DNA from: JAWPMT01 sp965267435
GTDB lineage: Bacteria > Bacteroidota > Bacteroidia > Cytophagales > Cyclobacteriaceae
DNA length: 64,000 bases
NCBI GenBank assembly: GCA_965267435.1
Contig: OZ253960.1
Span: 1,116,001-1,180,000 of the forward strand
Direction: 5' to 3'
Position 1 is the stretch's first letter. Each line of letters begins with the position of its first letter. This document shows positions 34,933-44,189 of the stretch, one piece after another. Position numbers and translations under genes: made by a program. The notes under the pieces are model-generated. The model had not been told where the DNA came from, did not search any database, and was given only the letters and a program-made list of their open reading frames with translations.

Positions 34933-36237
34933 ATGCAACTGTCGAAAAGAGCTATTTTCATTGTGATTGGAGTGGCCTCCGTGGCCTTGGTGGGACTCTC
35001 CGTCCTTCAGCTTCAAAACCTTAGATCCTCACTCAGAACCAATAAGCAGATCTTCTTGCAGAAGGTCGACCTCGCTTCCGGCAATATCTCTCAGGAGTTT
35101 TTAAAAAACCCGGACCTGGCCGATGAACTTCGAAATGCGACCGATAGGGTACAGGTGAGTGGCCAGCTCAATGACCCGGCGATGGACAAGCAGATGAGGG
35201 CCATCCTCGAACCGGTCTTTGATGATCTGGGGATTGACCTGTCGTATGAGTACGCTGTCTACCGGCATAACCCCGTGAACGAAGGGTTCAACTTCGTAAT
35301 GGGGGACAATGGGGCCAGCCTGGAGTTTGAGCTCGTGAGTTGTGAAAACCCGCAAGAGAGGGGCCATGGGTGGTGCAACCTGACCTGCTCGTCGGGCGGG
35401 GATCTTCATTTGGCTTTATTCTTCCCAGAGCAGGACGCCTATGTCTTTGCCCAGTCGCAGGGGGCCTTGATCATGTCCATCGTGTTCATCTTGCTTCTGA
35501 TCGGTTGCTTTGCTTACACTGTACTGGTGATCCAGAAGCAAAAGCGCTTATCGCTGATAAAGAATGACTTTATCAATAACCTAACCCACGAATTCAAAAC
35601 GCCCATCGCATCTATTGCGCTGGCTACGAGCATGCTCAAGAGCAATAAGCCGGGAATCGAGCAAAAGAAAAAAGACAACTACCTGAACCTTATTGAACTG
35701 GAATCCAAACGCCTGGAAGGACAGGTGGACAAAGTGCTGCAGATTGCGATGATTGATTCCGGCAACTTCTCTTTGGAAAAGAAACATCTGGATGTTCACG
35801 AGGTGATCCAGCGCGTTGTAAATAGCATGGAATTGGTCGTTAGCAAAAGGGGGGGATCGATATCTCTCTACCTCAACGCCACCCAATCGGGGGTGATGGC
35901 CGATGGTATGCACCTGGTCAACATTATCTACAACCTGATCGACAATGCACTGAAGTACACGGTCGACGTGCCCCAGATTGCTATCGCAACATTTGATCAT
36001 CCCGAAGGCATCGAGATCTCTATCCGAGACAATGGTATTGGTATTGGCGAAGAGATCCAGCGATACATTTTCGATAAGTTTTATCGCGCTGAGTCCGGCA
36101 ATATTCAAAATGTAAAGGGATTCGGTTTGGGCTTGAGCTATGTAAAAAAGATCATCGACGAACACAAGGGACGCATTGATTTGACGAGCAAGCTCAATCA
36201 GGGCAGCGAGTTTCGTTTGTACTTTCCATACAGTTGA
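34933..36237 (+). CDS. Sensor histidine kinase
   Basis: This 434-residue protein (ATG at 34933; a TTG at 34912 is possible) has a TM helix at about 6-27, a periplasmic domain of about 150 residues and a second TM at about 180-200. HisKA follows with His219 in NLTHEFKTPIASI, then HATPase_c with N box DNALKY, G1 DNGIGIG and G2 GFGLGLSYV. The PAS/HAMP region is minimal. The stop codon overlaps the start of the response regulator gene (TGATG), so the pair is translationally coupled. Confidence 0.92.
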   Translation: MQLSKRAIFIVIGVASVALVGLSVLQLQNLRSSLRTNKQIFLQKVDLASGNISQEFLKNPDLADELRNATDRVQVSGQLNDPAMDKQMRAILEPVFDDLGIDLSYEYAVYRHNPVNEGFNFVMGDNGASLEFELVSCENPQERGHGWCNLTCSSGGDLHLALFFPEQDAYVFAQSQGALIMSIVFILLLIGCFAYTVLVIQKQKRLSLIKNDFINNLTHEFKTPIASIALATSMLKSNKPGIEQKKKDNYLNLIELESKRLEGQVDKVLQIAMIDSGNFSLEKKHLDVHEVIQRVVNSMELVVSKRGGSISLYLNATQSGVMADGMHLVNIIYNLIDNALKYTVDVPQIAIATFDHPEGIEISIRDNGIGIGEEIQRYIFDKFYRAESGNIQNVKGFGLGLSYVKKIIDEHKGRIDLTSKLNQGSEFRLYFPYS

Positions 36238-36926
36238 TGAGCATGGGTAAGATTCTGTTGGTAGAGGACGATGAAAGCTTCGGCTACATCTTACAGGAGT
36301 ATCTGGAGCTGAACGACTTCAGTGTCACCCGATCCAAAGATGGGGAGGAAGGACTGAAGACCTTCCAGGAGCAGTCGTTTGACCTCTGTTTGTTGGATGT
36401 AATGATGCCGCTGAAAGATGGTTTCACATTAGCAAAGGAGATCAGGGACCTGGACCCGGAGATCCCATTCATGTTTCTTACCGCGAAGGCGCTGAAGGTG
36501 GACAAACTAAAGGGATTCCGGCTTGGCTGCGATGATTACATAGTGAAACCCATCGATCAGGAGCTGCTGATAGCACGAATCAAGGCGCTCATCAAACGCA
36601 CCAGCCCCGATACTTCATCGCGCAACGCATGCCATGAGATCGGTGGTTATCATTTTGACTACAACAATCAGCTGCTCACCATCAACGACGAAAGCCAACG
36701 CCTCACAGAAAAAGAAGCCAAGGTACTCCAGCTGCTCTGCCAGCATAGGGGAGAAGTACTCGACAGAAGTAAGGTCCTCAAAACAGTATGGGGCAAGAGT
36801 GATTTCTTCAACCGCAAAAGTATGGACGTCTTCATCCATAAACTTCGCCAATACCTAAAGGCCGACCCCACTGTACAGATCGTCAATGTCCGCGGCAGGG
36901 GTTTTGTGCTCGAAGTGGCTAGCTAG
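36237..36926 (+). CDS. OmpR/PhoB-type response regulator
   Basis: This protein has a receiver domain with phosphoacceptor Asp54 (LCLLDVMMP) and switch Lys in VKPID, followed by a C-terminal winged helix (LTEKEAKVLQLLCQHRGEVLDRSKVL...KSMDVFIHKLRQYL...RGRGFVLE). Length is 229 residues from ATG 36237; a second in-frame ATG at 36243 is also good. It is the partner of the histidine kinase, and its likely targets include the divergent permease via the GTTAAAA array. Confidence 0.93.
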   Translation: MSMGKILLVEDDESFGYILQEYLELNDFSVTRSKDGEEGLKTFQEQSFDLCLLDVMMPLKDGFTLAKEIRDLDPEIPFMFLTAKALKVDKLKGFRLGCDDYIVKPIDQELLIARIKALIKRTSPDTSSRNACHEIGGYHFDYNNQLLTINDESQRLTEKEAKVLQLLCQHRGEVLDRSKVLKTVWGKSDFFNRKSMDVFIHKLRQYLKADPTVQIVNVRGRGFVLEVAS

Positions 36927-37065
36927 TCTTCAGCGGGCAATGCTTGAATTTATTCAATCTGACAATGAGCTTGTCCCTCTTTATTGTGCCTTCTTGCTAC
37001 CAGTAAGTCGAAGGCCGACACCTTCCAATATGTCGCCATTTCTTACAATCTGAAAAAATGTAGTC

Positions 37066-37120
37066 ATTTGGTCTTCAATCCTGAAACATATATTCCTATA
37101 TTTGGTCTTCAATCCTGAAA
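37066..37120. repeat. Direct repeat of 21 bp upstream of a padR-like gene
   Basis: Two identical 21-bp copies (37066-37086 and 37100-37120, core TTGGTCTTCAATCCTG) lie with starts 34 bp apart. The spacer contains an ATAT-TCCT-ATAT segment. The second copy ends 10 bp before the PadR start codon. It could be a repressor site or a local duplication of the promoter. Confidence 0.75.
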
Positions 37121-37130
37121 GAAATAAACA

Positions 37131-37463
37131 ATGGAGAGAACATTTTTGGGGGAGTTTCAAGAGCTCGTGCTACTGACGGTAGTGATACTGGGAGAAAATG
37201 CCTACGGGATTACGATCCAGGATGAACTGGAAGCAAGAGCCAAAAGGCCAGTCAGTAGGGGAGCACTTCACACGGCACTATCCCGTCTTACTGACAGGGG
37301 TTATCTGCAATCTCACTATGGGGGTGCAACTGCTGCGCGAGGTGGGCGTCGAAAGCGCTTTTATCAACTCACAAGGTCCGGGCAACTAGCGCTCCAGGAT
37401 GCTCAAAACACGAGGCAGCAGTTCTGGCAATCACATGAGGTCGTAAACGCACTCGGAAAATGA
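37131..37463 (+). CDS. PadR family transcriptional regulator
   Basis: This 110-residue winged-helix protein has the family pattern MERTFLGEFQELVLLTVVILGENAYGITIQDELE...GALHTALSRLTDRGYLQSHYG...GGRRKRFYQLTRSGQLALQ. PadR proteins are usually repressors of adjacent transport genes. The last codons overlap the next gene by 4 bp (ATGA), so both are made from one transcript. Confidence 0.92.
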   Translation: MERTFLGEFQELVLLTVVILGENAYGITIQDELEARAKRPVSRGALHTALSRLTDRGYLQSHYGGATAARGGRRKRFYQLTRSGQLALQDAQNTRQQFWQSHEVVNALGK

Positions 37464-40060
37464 AGCAGCCACCCAAATACTTCAGACAGCTGATCCATTG
37501 GCTATGTCGCAGCGAGCATGCAGAGGAGCTGCTAGGCGATCTCGATGAAAGGTATGCGATGAACGCTGAGGAAAAAGGCTCCCGCTATGCAGCCAAGAGG
37601 TACCGCAAGGAAGTCCTGCTGCTACTTCGGCCGTCGGCGATCCGTTTGCCGGGATTTCTTGGTCGTGTCAATCGCAACTTGATGATTGCCAGTCACACCC
37701 GAACCACGTGGCGTCAACTCAAGAGGAATCCGCTTTTCTCTTTGATCAATATTGTAGGTCTTTCTATCAGCATGGCGGTGGGTATCCTTGCGATCACTTT
37801 CGTCGAGGAGATGTATAGCTATGATGCCTTTCACGAGAATGGGGATCAGATCTACCGCGTGACTAATGACAAGATTTACGACAATGGTGATCGAGGTGCC
37901 TACGCAACCACCTCTTTGCTTCTTGGAGAGAAGCTGAAGGCGGATTATGGATATGAGGATCTGACATTGCTAATGAATTCCTACTTTGGACAACTGCGAC
38001 CGGTGGACAGCGACAAGACACCACTGGATGTTCAAGGGATACATGCCGATGAGATGTTTTTGCAAGTATTCAGTTTTCCTTTGATTGCCGGGAATGCACA
38101 GACTGCCTTAGCCGACCCATACTCCATCGTAATCACCGAGGAACTGGCCATCAAGCTTTTTGGCACCAGCGATGCTGTCGGGCGCACGATTGAGCGGAAG
38201 GATGACCGATATCAGGTGACGGGCGTATTGGAGAACGTGCCATCCAATTCACACCTGAAGTTTGAGGCCGTGATATCGCTTGAGACGTTGCGGCTTGGTA
38301 AGAATGCAAAGCGCCTTTTTGAAAACTGGGGAACGATGTGGTCGTCGTATGTCTATGTGAGGCTGCGTGATGTGCAGTCAGTGGAGCAGCTTCAGACACA
38401 ACTAGACCAGATGGCGAAGCTGCAGAATGAGGAGTTGTTCAGAGAGAGCATACACCCATCTTTGGAGAACCTTGCCGAGATCGCGCCAAGCTCAGGTAAG
38501 TACAATCAGCAATCCACCCTGGTGCCACAATCTATGATCAATATGATCATAGTACTTGCGATCGTGGTGCTGGTATCCGCGTGCTTCAACTATGCCAATC
38601 TCTCGATCGCGCGGTCTCTCAAAAGAGCAAGGGAGGTAGGTATCAGAAAGGTGGCTGGCGCCGGCAGTATTCAGATCACCTACCAGTTTCTCTTCGAAGC
38701 GGTTGCGATGGCGCTCATAGCTTTGGTTGTGGCCTTTTTCATTTTCATGAGTGTCAAGAAGGAGTTTTTGGAGCTGAACTTCTTTATCTCAAGGACGACG
38801 ACGCTCGCTGTAAAACCCGTTCTCTACGTCTACTTTCTGGCTTTTGCTGTACTGATTGGACTCCTCGCTGGCCTTGTGCCCGCAGCGATGGTCTCGAGGT
38901 ATGGGATTGTGAACTCAATCAAAGGATTGACAATCGCCAGGGGAAATGGCAACTTGAGGCGACTGATGATTGGTGTCCAGTTTGTATTTAGTATGGGCTT
39001 GACGATTTTGGTGGTTCAGGCGTACAGGCAGTATGATTTCGCTTTGAATTTTGACTTGGGATATCGTACAGACAATATTCTGCAAGTCCAGGTCAAGGAT
39101 AATGATCCAGCTCTATTAAAGGAAGCGTTCCTTTCCGTTCCAGAGGTAGAGGACGTTGCACTTTGCTCGATGCTACCCAGCCTTGGTTCTCTCAACTCTG
39201 ACAAAGCCCGAATCGTAGGACGAGTCGATTCGTCCACTTGCTACAGTAATCGCGTGGACCGCGACTATCTCACTACCATGGAGCACGTCTTTTTGGCCGG
39301 AGGGAATTTCTCAGGGACGGTCAGTGGCAACCAGTTGATTGTCAATGAACAGTTTGTAACGGAGTTTGAACTCGGCACACCACAGGATGCACTCGGAACG
39401 CGCGTCGAGTACTACAACGATACAAAAACCATCGTCGGCGTGGTTGAGGATTTCCATTATGGCACGATTTACAATGAACTTCGGCCTTTTGCCTTCTTCG
39501 AAACCGCTGATCCTGAGCCCTGGTGGAACCTCGCCATCAAGATTGAGACAAGGAACCTTAAGGCCACCCTTGGGAAACTGGATGCGGCATGGTCGTCGGT
39601 GGACAATGCTCGCGAGTTTGAGGCTACCTTTTACGAAGAGAAAATACAACTGACTTATAAGAGCCTGGAGTCCATGCTGAAGCTTTTTGGTGCTCTGGCC
39701 GCAATCGCGGTGGTGGTAGGACTCCTGGGCCTCCTTGGAATGGCCGTGTATACCACTGAATCAAGGAAGAAGGAGCTGACCATTCGCAAGATTCTGGGTG
39801 CAGAAGTCATACAAATCCTCGCACTGCTCTCCAGAAGCTTTGTGCTCATCTTTGCCATCGCACTGGTGGCGTCAGTAGGTTTGTCTTCTTATTTGGTCGA
39901 TACCATGATCCTGAAGGATGCTGAATATGCGATTGATGTAGAACTCGCTGGATTACTGGCCTCCGCCTTACCCGTCGCCATGGTGGCATTTGCCGTCCTG
40001 ATCTTGCAAGGGATTGCCACCCTTCAATCCAACCTTGTCACCAATCTCCGAGACGACTAA
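37460..40060 (+). CDS. ABC transporter permease with permease prefix domain 2
   Basis: This 866-residue permease starts with a cytoplasmic prefix (PPKYFRQLIHWLCRSEHAEELLGDLDERYAMNAEEKGSRYAAKRYRKEVLLLLRPSAIR) typical of PadR-linked permeases. Two MacB-core plus FtsX units follow; the FtsX repeats show REVGIRKVAGA and KKELTIRKILGA. The prefix domain may interact with the PadR partner. No ATPase gene is adjacent. It is second in a two-gene operon. Confidence 0.9.
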   Translation: MKQPPKYFRQLIHWLCRSEHAEELLGDLDERYAMNAEEKGSRYAAKRYRKEVLLLLRPSAIRLPGFLGRVNRNLMIASHTRTTWRQLKRNPLFSLINIVGLSISMAVGILAITFVEEMYSYDAFHENGDQIYRVTNDKIYDNGDRGAYATTSLLLGEKLKADYGYEDLTLLMNSYFGQLRPVDSDKTPLDVQGIHADEMFLQVFSFPLIAGNAQTALADPYSIVITEELAIKLFGTSDAVGRTIERKDDRYQVTGVLENVPSNSHLKFEAVISLETLRLGKNAKRLFENWGTMWSSYVYVRLRDVQSVEQLQTQLDQMAKLQNEELFRESIHPSLENLAEIAPSSGKYNQQSTLVPQSMINMIIVLAIVVLVSACFNYANLSIARSLKRAREVGIRKVAGAGSIQITYQFLFEAVAMALIALVVAFFIFMSVKKEFLELNFFISRTTTLAVKPVLYVYFLAFAVLIGLLAGLVPAAMVSRYGIVNSIKGLTIARGNGNLRRLMIGVQFVFSMGLTILVVQAYRQYDFALNFDLGYRTDNILQVQVKDNDPALLKEAFLSVPEVEDVALCSMLPSLGSLNSDKARIVGRVDSSTCYSNRVDRDYLTTMEHVFLAGGNFSGTVSGNQLIVNEQFVTEFELGTPQDALGTRVEYYNDTKTIVGVVEDFHYGTIYNELRPFAFFETADPEPWWNLAIKIETRNLKATLGKLDAAWSSVDNAREFEATFYEEKIQLTYKSLESMLKLFGALAAIAVVVGLLGLLGMAVYTTESRKKELTIRKILGAEVIQILALLSRSFVLIFAIALVASVGLSSYLVDTMILKDAEYAIDVELAGLLASALPVAMVAFAVLILQGIATLQSNLVTNLRDD

Positions 40061-40122
40061 CTGAGGTCAAAGATGTGACTTTGTCTGGCCAAACCGAGCA
40101 TGGGAAATCAAAACGGTTCGTT

Positions 40123-40138
40123 CACGAAATCTTTCGTG
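40123..40138. promoter_or_regulatory. Palindrome upstream of the M28 peptidase gene
   Basis: CACGAAA-TC-TTTCGTG is a 7-bp perfect inverted repeat with a 2-nt centre, 37 bp before the peptidase ATG. It is a plausible operator or a small hairpin for the preceding permease. There is no T-run. Confidence 0.35.
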
Positions 40139-40174
40139 TAAATGTCTTAGGTTTATAGTAGTAAACCCCTGAAG

Positions 40175-41821
40175 ATGAAATCCCTACCTATCCTTCTCCT
40201 TGGCTTTGTGCTGGCCTGCACCAGTGTGCAAAAAAGTCTCACCCGCGAAGAAGCTGTTGCCGAGATCACTCCTGAAGAATTCTTCACCTACCTGGGCGAT
40301 CTGTCGTCCGATGAAATGCGTGGAAGGAATACCGGCTCTCCGGAATATGACTCCGCGGCGCGCTATGTGGCGAGCAAGGTGCAGCAGATGGGGTTATTAC
40401 CCGCTGGGGATGATGGCACCTTTTTCCAGTCCGTGCCTTTTCGATCTGCTACTCACGGTCAACCGCCCAAATTGGCGATCAATGGAGCAGAGCTGGCTTT
40501 TGAAAAAGATTTTGGGTTACGTCCCAGTCGTAGTGTATCTGAGGTCGCCCTTAGTGCGCCAGTTGTTTTCGTTGGATTGGGAATCAGTGCACCCGATTTA
40601 GGCTATGATGACTATGCGGACGTGGATGTGGCAGGCAAGTTTGTGATGTTCATTGAGGACCTGCCTACGGCATTCTCGTCTCTCGAAAAAACGGTCTTGG
40701 GAAGGTCCAGGGAGGAAACAGCGATGAAAAGGGGTGCCGTGGGCGTCATCATGGTCACTCCGCAGAAGTGGTTGGAGCCCATAACGAGATGGACCTTGAT
40801 GACTCGCAGGCTCTCCAGACGTTCCTTTGGTACGGTAGAGCCAGCAGGTTCTCCATTTACGATCTCGGCTGCCATCAACTATCTGAAAGCGACTGAATTG
40901 ATGATGTCTGTAGGACGAGATTATGCTTCTATTTATGAGGGGCTGCTGGAGGGTAAGCCGCAGAGCTTCGAGTTTGGATTCGATGCCGCGTTAGAAGGTT
41001 CTTTTGATCACGCAGATTTGCAAAGCCCTAATGTTGCCGCGTTGATGCCTGGTGGCGATTCGAAACTGAAGGATGAGGTCGTGGTGCTTTCTGCACATCT
41101 CGATCACGTGGGCGTTGGGAATCCGGTGAAGGGGGATTCCATCTACAATGGCACATTAGACAATGCTTCCGGCTCAGCTGCCGCATTGACCATTGCCAAC
41201 ACCCTCTCAAAGATGGATGCGCCGAAACGCTCTGTACTGTTTCTCTGGGTGACGGGTGAGGAAAAGGGTCTGCTCGGATCAGAGTATTGGGCGAAGTATC
41301 CCACTATAGAGCGCGATCGCATTGTCGCCAACCAAAACATGGACATGCTCAATGGCCTTTTCATGGGGGCTGAGGATATCGTGGCCTACGGTTATGAGCA
41401 TTCGAACCTCTCGGAGGCAGTGGATTTTGCTCAGCAAGAATTGGCTTTCCAACTGATGAATGACCCCACTCCCCAACAGAATTTCTTCGTGAGAAGTGAC
41501 CAATATCGCTTTGTGCAGCAGGGTATCCCTGCCATATGGATCTGGACCCGTCAGCTTGCCGCGCAAGACCAGCCAGATTCCGTCCGGCGATGGAACAAAT
41601 GGTGGAAGCAGCACTATCACCGCCCAAGTGACGATATGACCAATGAATTCTCCGAAGAGGGATTGCTGCAGGAACTGAGAGCCAACTTCCTGATGACCCA
41701 TTACATTTCCAATGAGATGTCTGAGATCCTTTGGGACCAGAATAGCTTTCTCTACCATCAGTACCGAAGGCGCCTGCCTGGAGACTTGCTGATTTCCGGT
41801 GAGGGGATAGACGAGGAGTAA
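40175..41821 (+). CDS. M28 family aminopeptidase lipoprotein with PA domain
   Basis: This 548-residue protein has a lipoprotein signal (MKSLPILLLGFVLAC). A PA-like insert (about 110-250) interrupts the N-terminal part. The zinc peptidase core has H308 (LSAHLDHVG), bridging D329 (DNASGS), catalytic E362 and zinc-ligand E363 (GEEKGLLGS), D390 (NMDMLNG), and a C-terminal His in HYHRPSDDM. It likely trims peptides at the cell envelope. It is monocistronic and followed at once by an 80-bp hairpin. Confidence 0.93.
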   Translation: MKSLPILLLGFVLACTSVQKSLTREEAVAEITPEEFFTYLGDLSSDEMRGRNTGSPEYDSAARYVASKVQQMGLLPAGDDGTFFQSVPFRSATHGQPPKLAINGAELAFEKDFGLRPSRSVSEVALSAPVVFVGLGISAPDLGYDDYADVDVAGKFVMFIEDLPTAFSSLEKTVLGRSREETAMKRGAVGVIMVTPQKWLEPITRWTLMTRRLSRRSFGTVEPAGSPFTISAAINYLKATELMMSVGRDYASIYEGLLEGKPQSFEFGFDAALEGSFDHADLQSPNVAALMPGGDSKLKDEVVVLSAHLDHVGVGNPVKGDSIYNGTLDNASGSAAALTIANTLSKMDAPKRSVLFLWVTGEEKGLLGSEYWAKYPTIERDRIVANQNMDMLNGLFMGAEDIVAYGYEHSNLSEAVDFAQQELAFQLMNDPTPQQNFFVRSDQYRFVQQGIPAIWIWTRQLAAQDQPDSVRRWNKWWKQHYHRPSDDMTNEFSEEGLLQELRANFLMTHYISNEMSEILWDQNSFLYHQYRRRLPGDLLISGEGIDEE

Positions 41822-41825
41822 GTAG

Positions 41826-41905
41826 AATATTGAATGTTGAATGGTGAATGTTGAGTTGAGAGTGGCGCTCACTAATTCAACATTCAACATTGATCATTCA
41901 ACATT
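41826..41905. repeat. Near-perfect 80-bp hairpin of TTGAATG heptamers
   Basis: Two 32-bp arms (41826-41857 and 41874-41905) match in 27 of 32 positions as an inverted repeat around a 16-nt loop. They are made of repeated TTGAATG/CATTCAA units, the same unit that flanks the four-helix-bundle gene at 54954-55398. It starts 4 bp after the M28 stop codon. Confidence 0.85.
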
Positions 41906-41965
41906 ACTAAGCCTCCATTTTCAATTCTCCACTATTTTTGGCGGAAACAGAACAGAAGTTCTCCC

Positions 41966-44083
41966 ATGAAAATACTACTTACCGCAGTTGCGCTTGTGGC
42001 AATGGTCAGCGCAGCACACGCCCAAAACAGCAAAATTTACATTCCCCGGGAAATCAAAGCCGCCTATGACAAGGGCACTCGATCTTACGACGGCAAGCCG
42101 GGTCCCAACTACTGGCAGAACACGGTCGATTATGACATTGAGGTTTCGGTAGCACCAGAAACACGGGAGTTGTCAGGCTCTGAGACCATCACCCTAAACA
42201 ACAACAGCCCCAATCCACTGAATACCATCGTGATCCGGTTGTATCACGACGTGTTCCGAAAAGGGAATCCAAGAGGCATGAGAGTGCGGGACGACGACGT
42301 AAATGAGGGAGTTGATATATTGATGATGACGATCGATGGGATGACTGTTGATCTTGATGAGAATGCCCGTCGGAATGGTACCAACATGTACGTTGACCCG
42401 CCGGCGCCTATTGCCGCTGGCAGCTCCGCTACGATTGAAATAGACTGGAATATGACGATCCCAGAGACGACACGACGTACAGGAGCTTATGATAGTACCT
42501 CCTTCTTTGTCTCATATTGGTATCCTCAGATCGCGGTCTACGATGATGTATTCGGCTGGGACGCGCTGGCCTATGATTTCAGTACCGAGTTCTACAATAA
42601 CCTCGGCAATTTTGATGTGGCCATCACTGCGCCGGTCGAATTTACCGTCATCGCGACGGGTGTACTTCAGAACCCGGATGAGGTATTCACCGCGGCCAAG
42701 AAAGAACTTTACGATCAGGCAATATCTTCCACAGAGACGATCTCCATTGTATCTCGTGACGATATCTCCAATGGGCACCAGCACCGGTCCGGCACCTGGA
42801 ATTTCAAGGCAGATGAAGTGACGGATTTTTCATTTTGCCTGAGTGACCATTTTGTGTGGGATGCCGCTGTACAGAGAGTGGAGGACCGTGATGTATTGAT
42901 CCATTCGTACTACAATATCAATGTCGCCGACAGTGCGGCGAAGCTGACGCAGATCCAGCGCAAGACCATGCAACACTTCTCGGAGGATGTACCTGGCGTG
43001 CCCTATCCCTATCCGGAGTTTGCCACTTGTGTCATGGGCATTGGTGGGGGTGGCATGGAGACGCCGATGATGGCGAATAATGGCCAACCGGGAAGAGGAG
43101 TGACCATCCACGAGATGTTCCACACGTATTTTCCGATGTACGTTCGCGTTAACGAAAAGCGGTTTGCGTGGATGGATGAAGGTTGGGCTGACTTCAATAC
43201 GATGTATGTCTCCAGGAGGTACTTCCAAAATGACCAAGACCTCTTCATCAATAATTTTGCTGGCCAGGTTGGTGGTACATTGGGTACTATCAGCGATCTA
43301 CCACTGATCACCTCCTCTCAGTTCATGGACAACACCAACTATGGCTACGCGTCCTATCCGCTGCCGGCATTTATGTATACGCTGCTCCACAATCACCTGG
43401 GTGATGATTTGTTTCGTCAATGCTACCGCCAGTACATCCTGGACTGGGCGCAGAAGTCGCCGACACCCTACGATTTCTTCTTCACATTTGAGCGAGTGTC
43501 TGGACAGGACCTCAGTTGGTTTTGGAATCCCTGGTTCTTCAATTACGGCGATGTGGACTTAAAGATCGGGTCCTTTGAAAAGGGCAAGTTGGAGATAGCC
43601 AAAGTAGGCAGCCGACCTCTGCCAGTCACAGTGGATATTGTGTATGAAGATAGCACTACGATGAATCAGACTTACTCATCCGCAGTATGGAAGACCGGTG
43701 CCACTTCATTTTCTGTGGATGTAAACAAGTGGAAGAATGTGAAGTCCCTGACGGTGAACAAGTCACTCCCTGATGCCAACATTCTCGACAACTACCATCC
43801 GTCATTGCGTGAAAGGTATGGTGAGTTCAAGATGACTGCGGACTACCTCGGGGAATTTCCGGTCAATGAGTTCCCGGTATCTGTAATGCTCACTGAGAAA
43901 GATGACCTGATCCACATGGCCATTACGAAAACGGGTATTGCCACTTATTTGATTCCCTCTTCTGACAGTACTTTCGAGAGTTTGGGCGGCGATATGATCG
44001 TCGAGCTCACTCAAGGTGAAGGCTCAGTGAATGTGGAGGTCTATCTCAAGGCATACGGAGTCAGGCTGACAGGTAGCAAATAG
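41966..44083 (+). CDS. M1 family metallopeptidase
   Basis: This 705-residue gluzincin has a signal peptide (MKILLTAVALVAMVSAAHAQ). The GxMEN-like substrate motif appears as GGGGMETPM, and the zinc site is H382-E-M-F-H386 with Glu405 (DEGWADF), 18 residues later. The N-terminal beta domain and C-terminal region are standard for aminopeptidase N-like enzymes. It may cooperate with the M28 peptidase encoded just upstream in extracytoplasmic peptide breakdown, although the hairpin between them suggests separate transcripts. Confidence 0.93.
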   Translation: MKILLTAVALVAMVSAAHAQNSKIYIPREIKAAYDKGTRSYDGKPGPNYWQNTVDYDIEVSVAPETRELSGSETITLNNNSPNPLNTIVIRLYHDVFRKGNPRGMRVRDDDVNEGVDILMMTIDGMTVDLDENARRNGTNMYVDPPAPIAAGSSATIEIDWNMTIPETTRRTGAYDSTSFFVSYWYPQIAVYDDVFGWDALAYDFSTEFYNNLGNFDVAITAPVEFTVIATGVLQNPDEVFTAAKKELYDQAISSTETISIVSRDDISNGHQHRSGTWNFKADEVTDFSFCLSDHFVWDAAVQRVEDRDVLIHSYYNINVADSAAKLTQIQRKTMQHFSEDVPGVPYPYPEFATCVMGIGGGGMETPMMANNGQPGRGVTIHEMFHTYFPMYVRVNEKRFAWMDEGWADFNTMYVSRRYFQNDQDLFINNFAGQVGGTLGTISDLPLITSSQFMDNTNYGYASYPLPAFMYTLLHNHLGDDLFRQCYRQYILDWAQKSPTPYDFFFTFERVSGQDLSWFWNPWFFNYGDVDLKIGSFEKGKLEIAKVGSRPLPVTVDIVYEDSTTMNQTYSSAVWKTGATSFSVDVNKWKNVKSLTVNKSLPDANILDNYHPSLRERYGEFKMTADYLGEFPVNEFPVSVMLTEKDDLIHMAITKTGIATYLIPSSDSTFESLGGDMIVELTQGEGSVNVEVYLKAYGVRLTGSK

Positions 44084-44189
44084 TCCATTTTGAAAATAGG
44101 AGTAGAAGGTCTGACTGGCCCTATTCCCCGGCGCTTTTGAGGTCCGTGAATTCGTTTATCTTAGATGGAGAATCACGTTGTGTGTGTCA

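Noticed and set aside
41826..41905. The heptamer hairpin as an ordinary terminator of the M28 peptidase gene
   Set aside because: It is far longer than the other terminators, lacks a T-run and shares its unit with the flanks of the four-helix-bundle gene. It was recorded as a repeat, though it may still end transcription.
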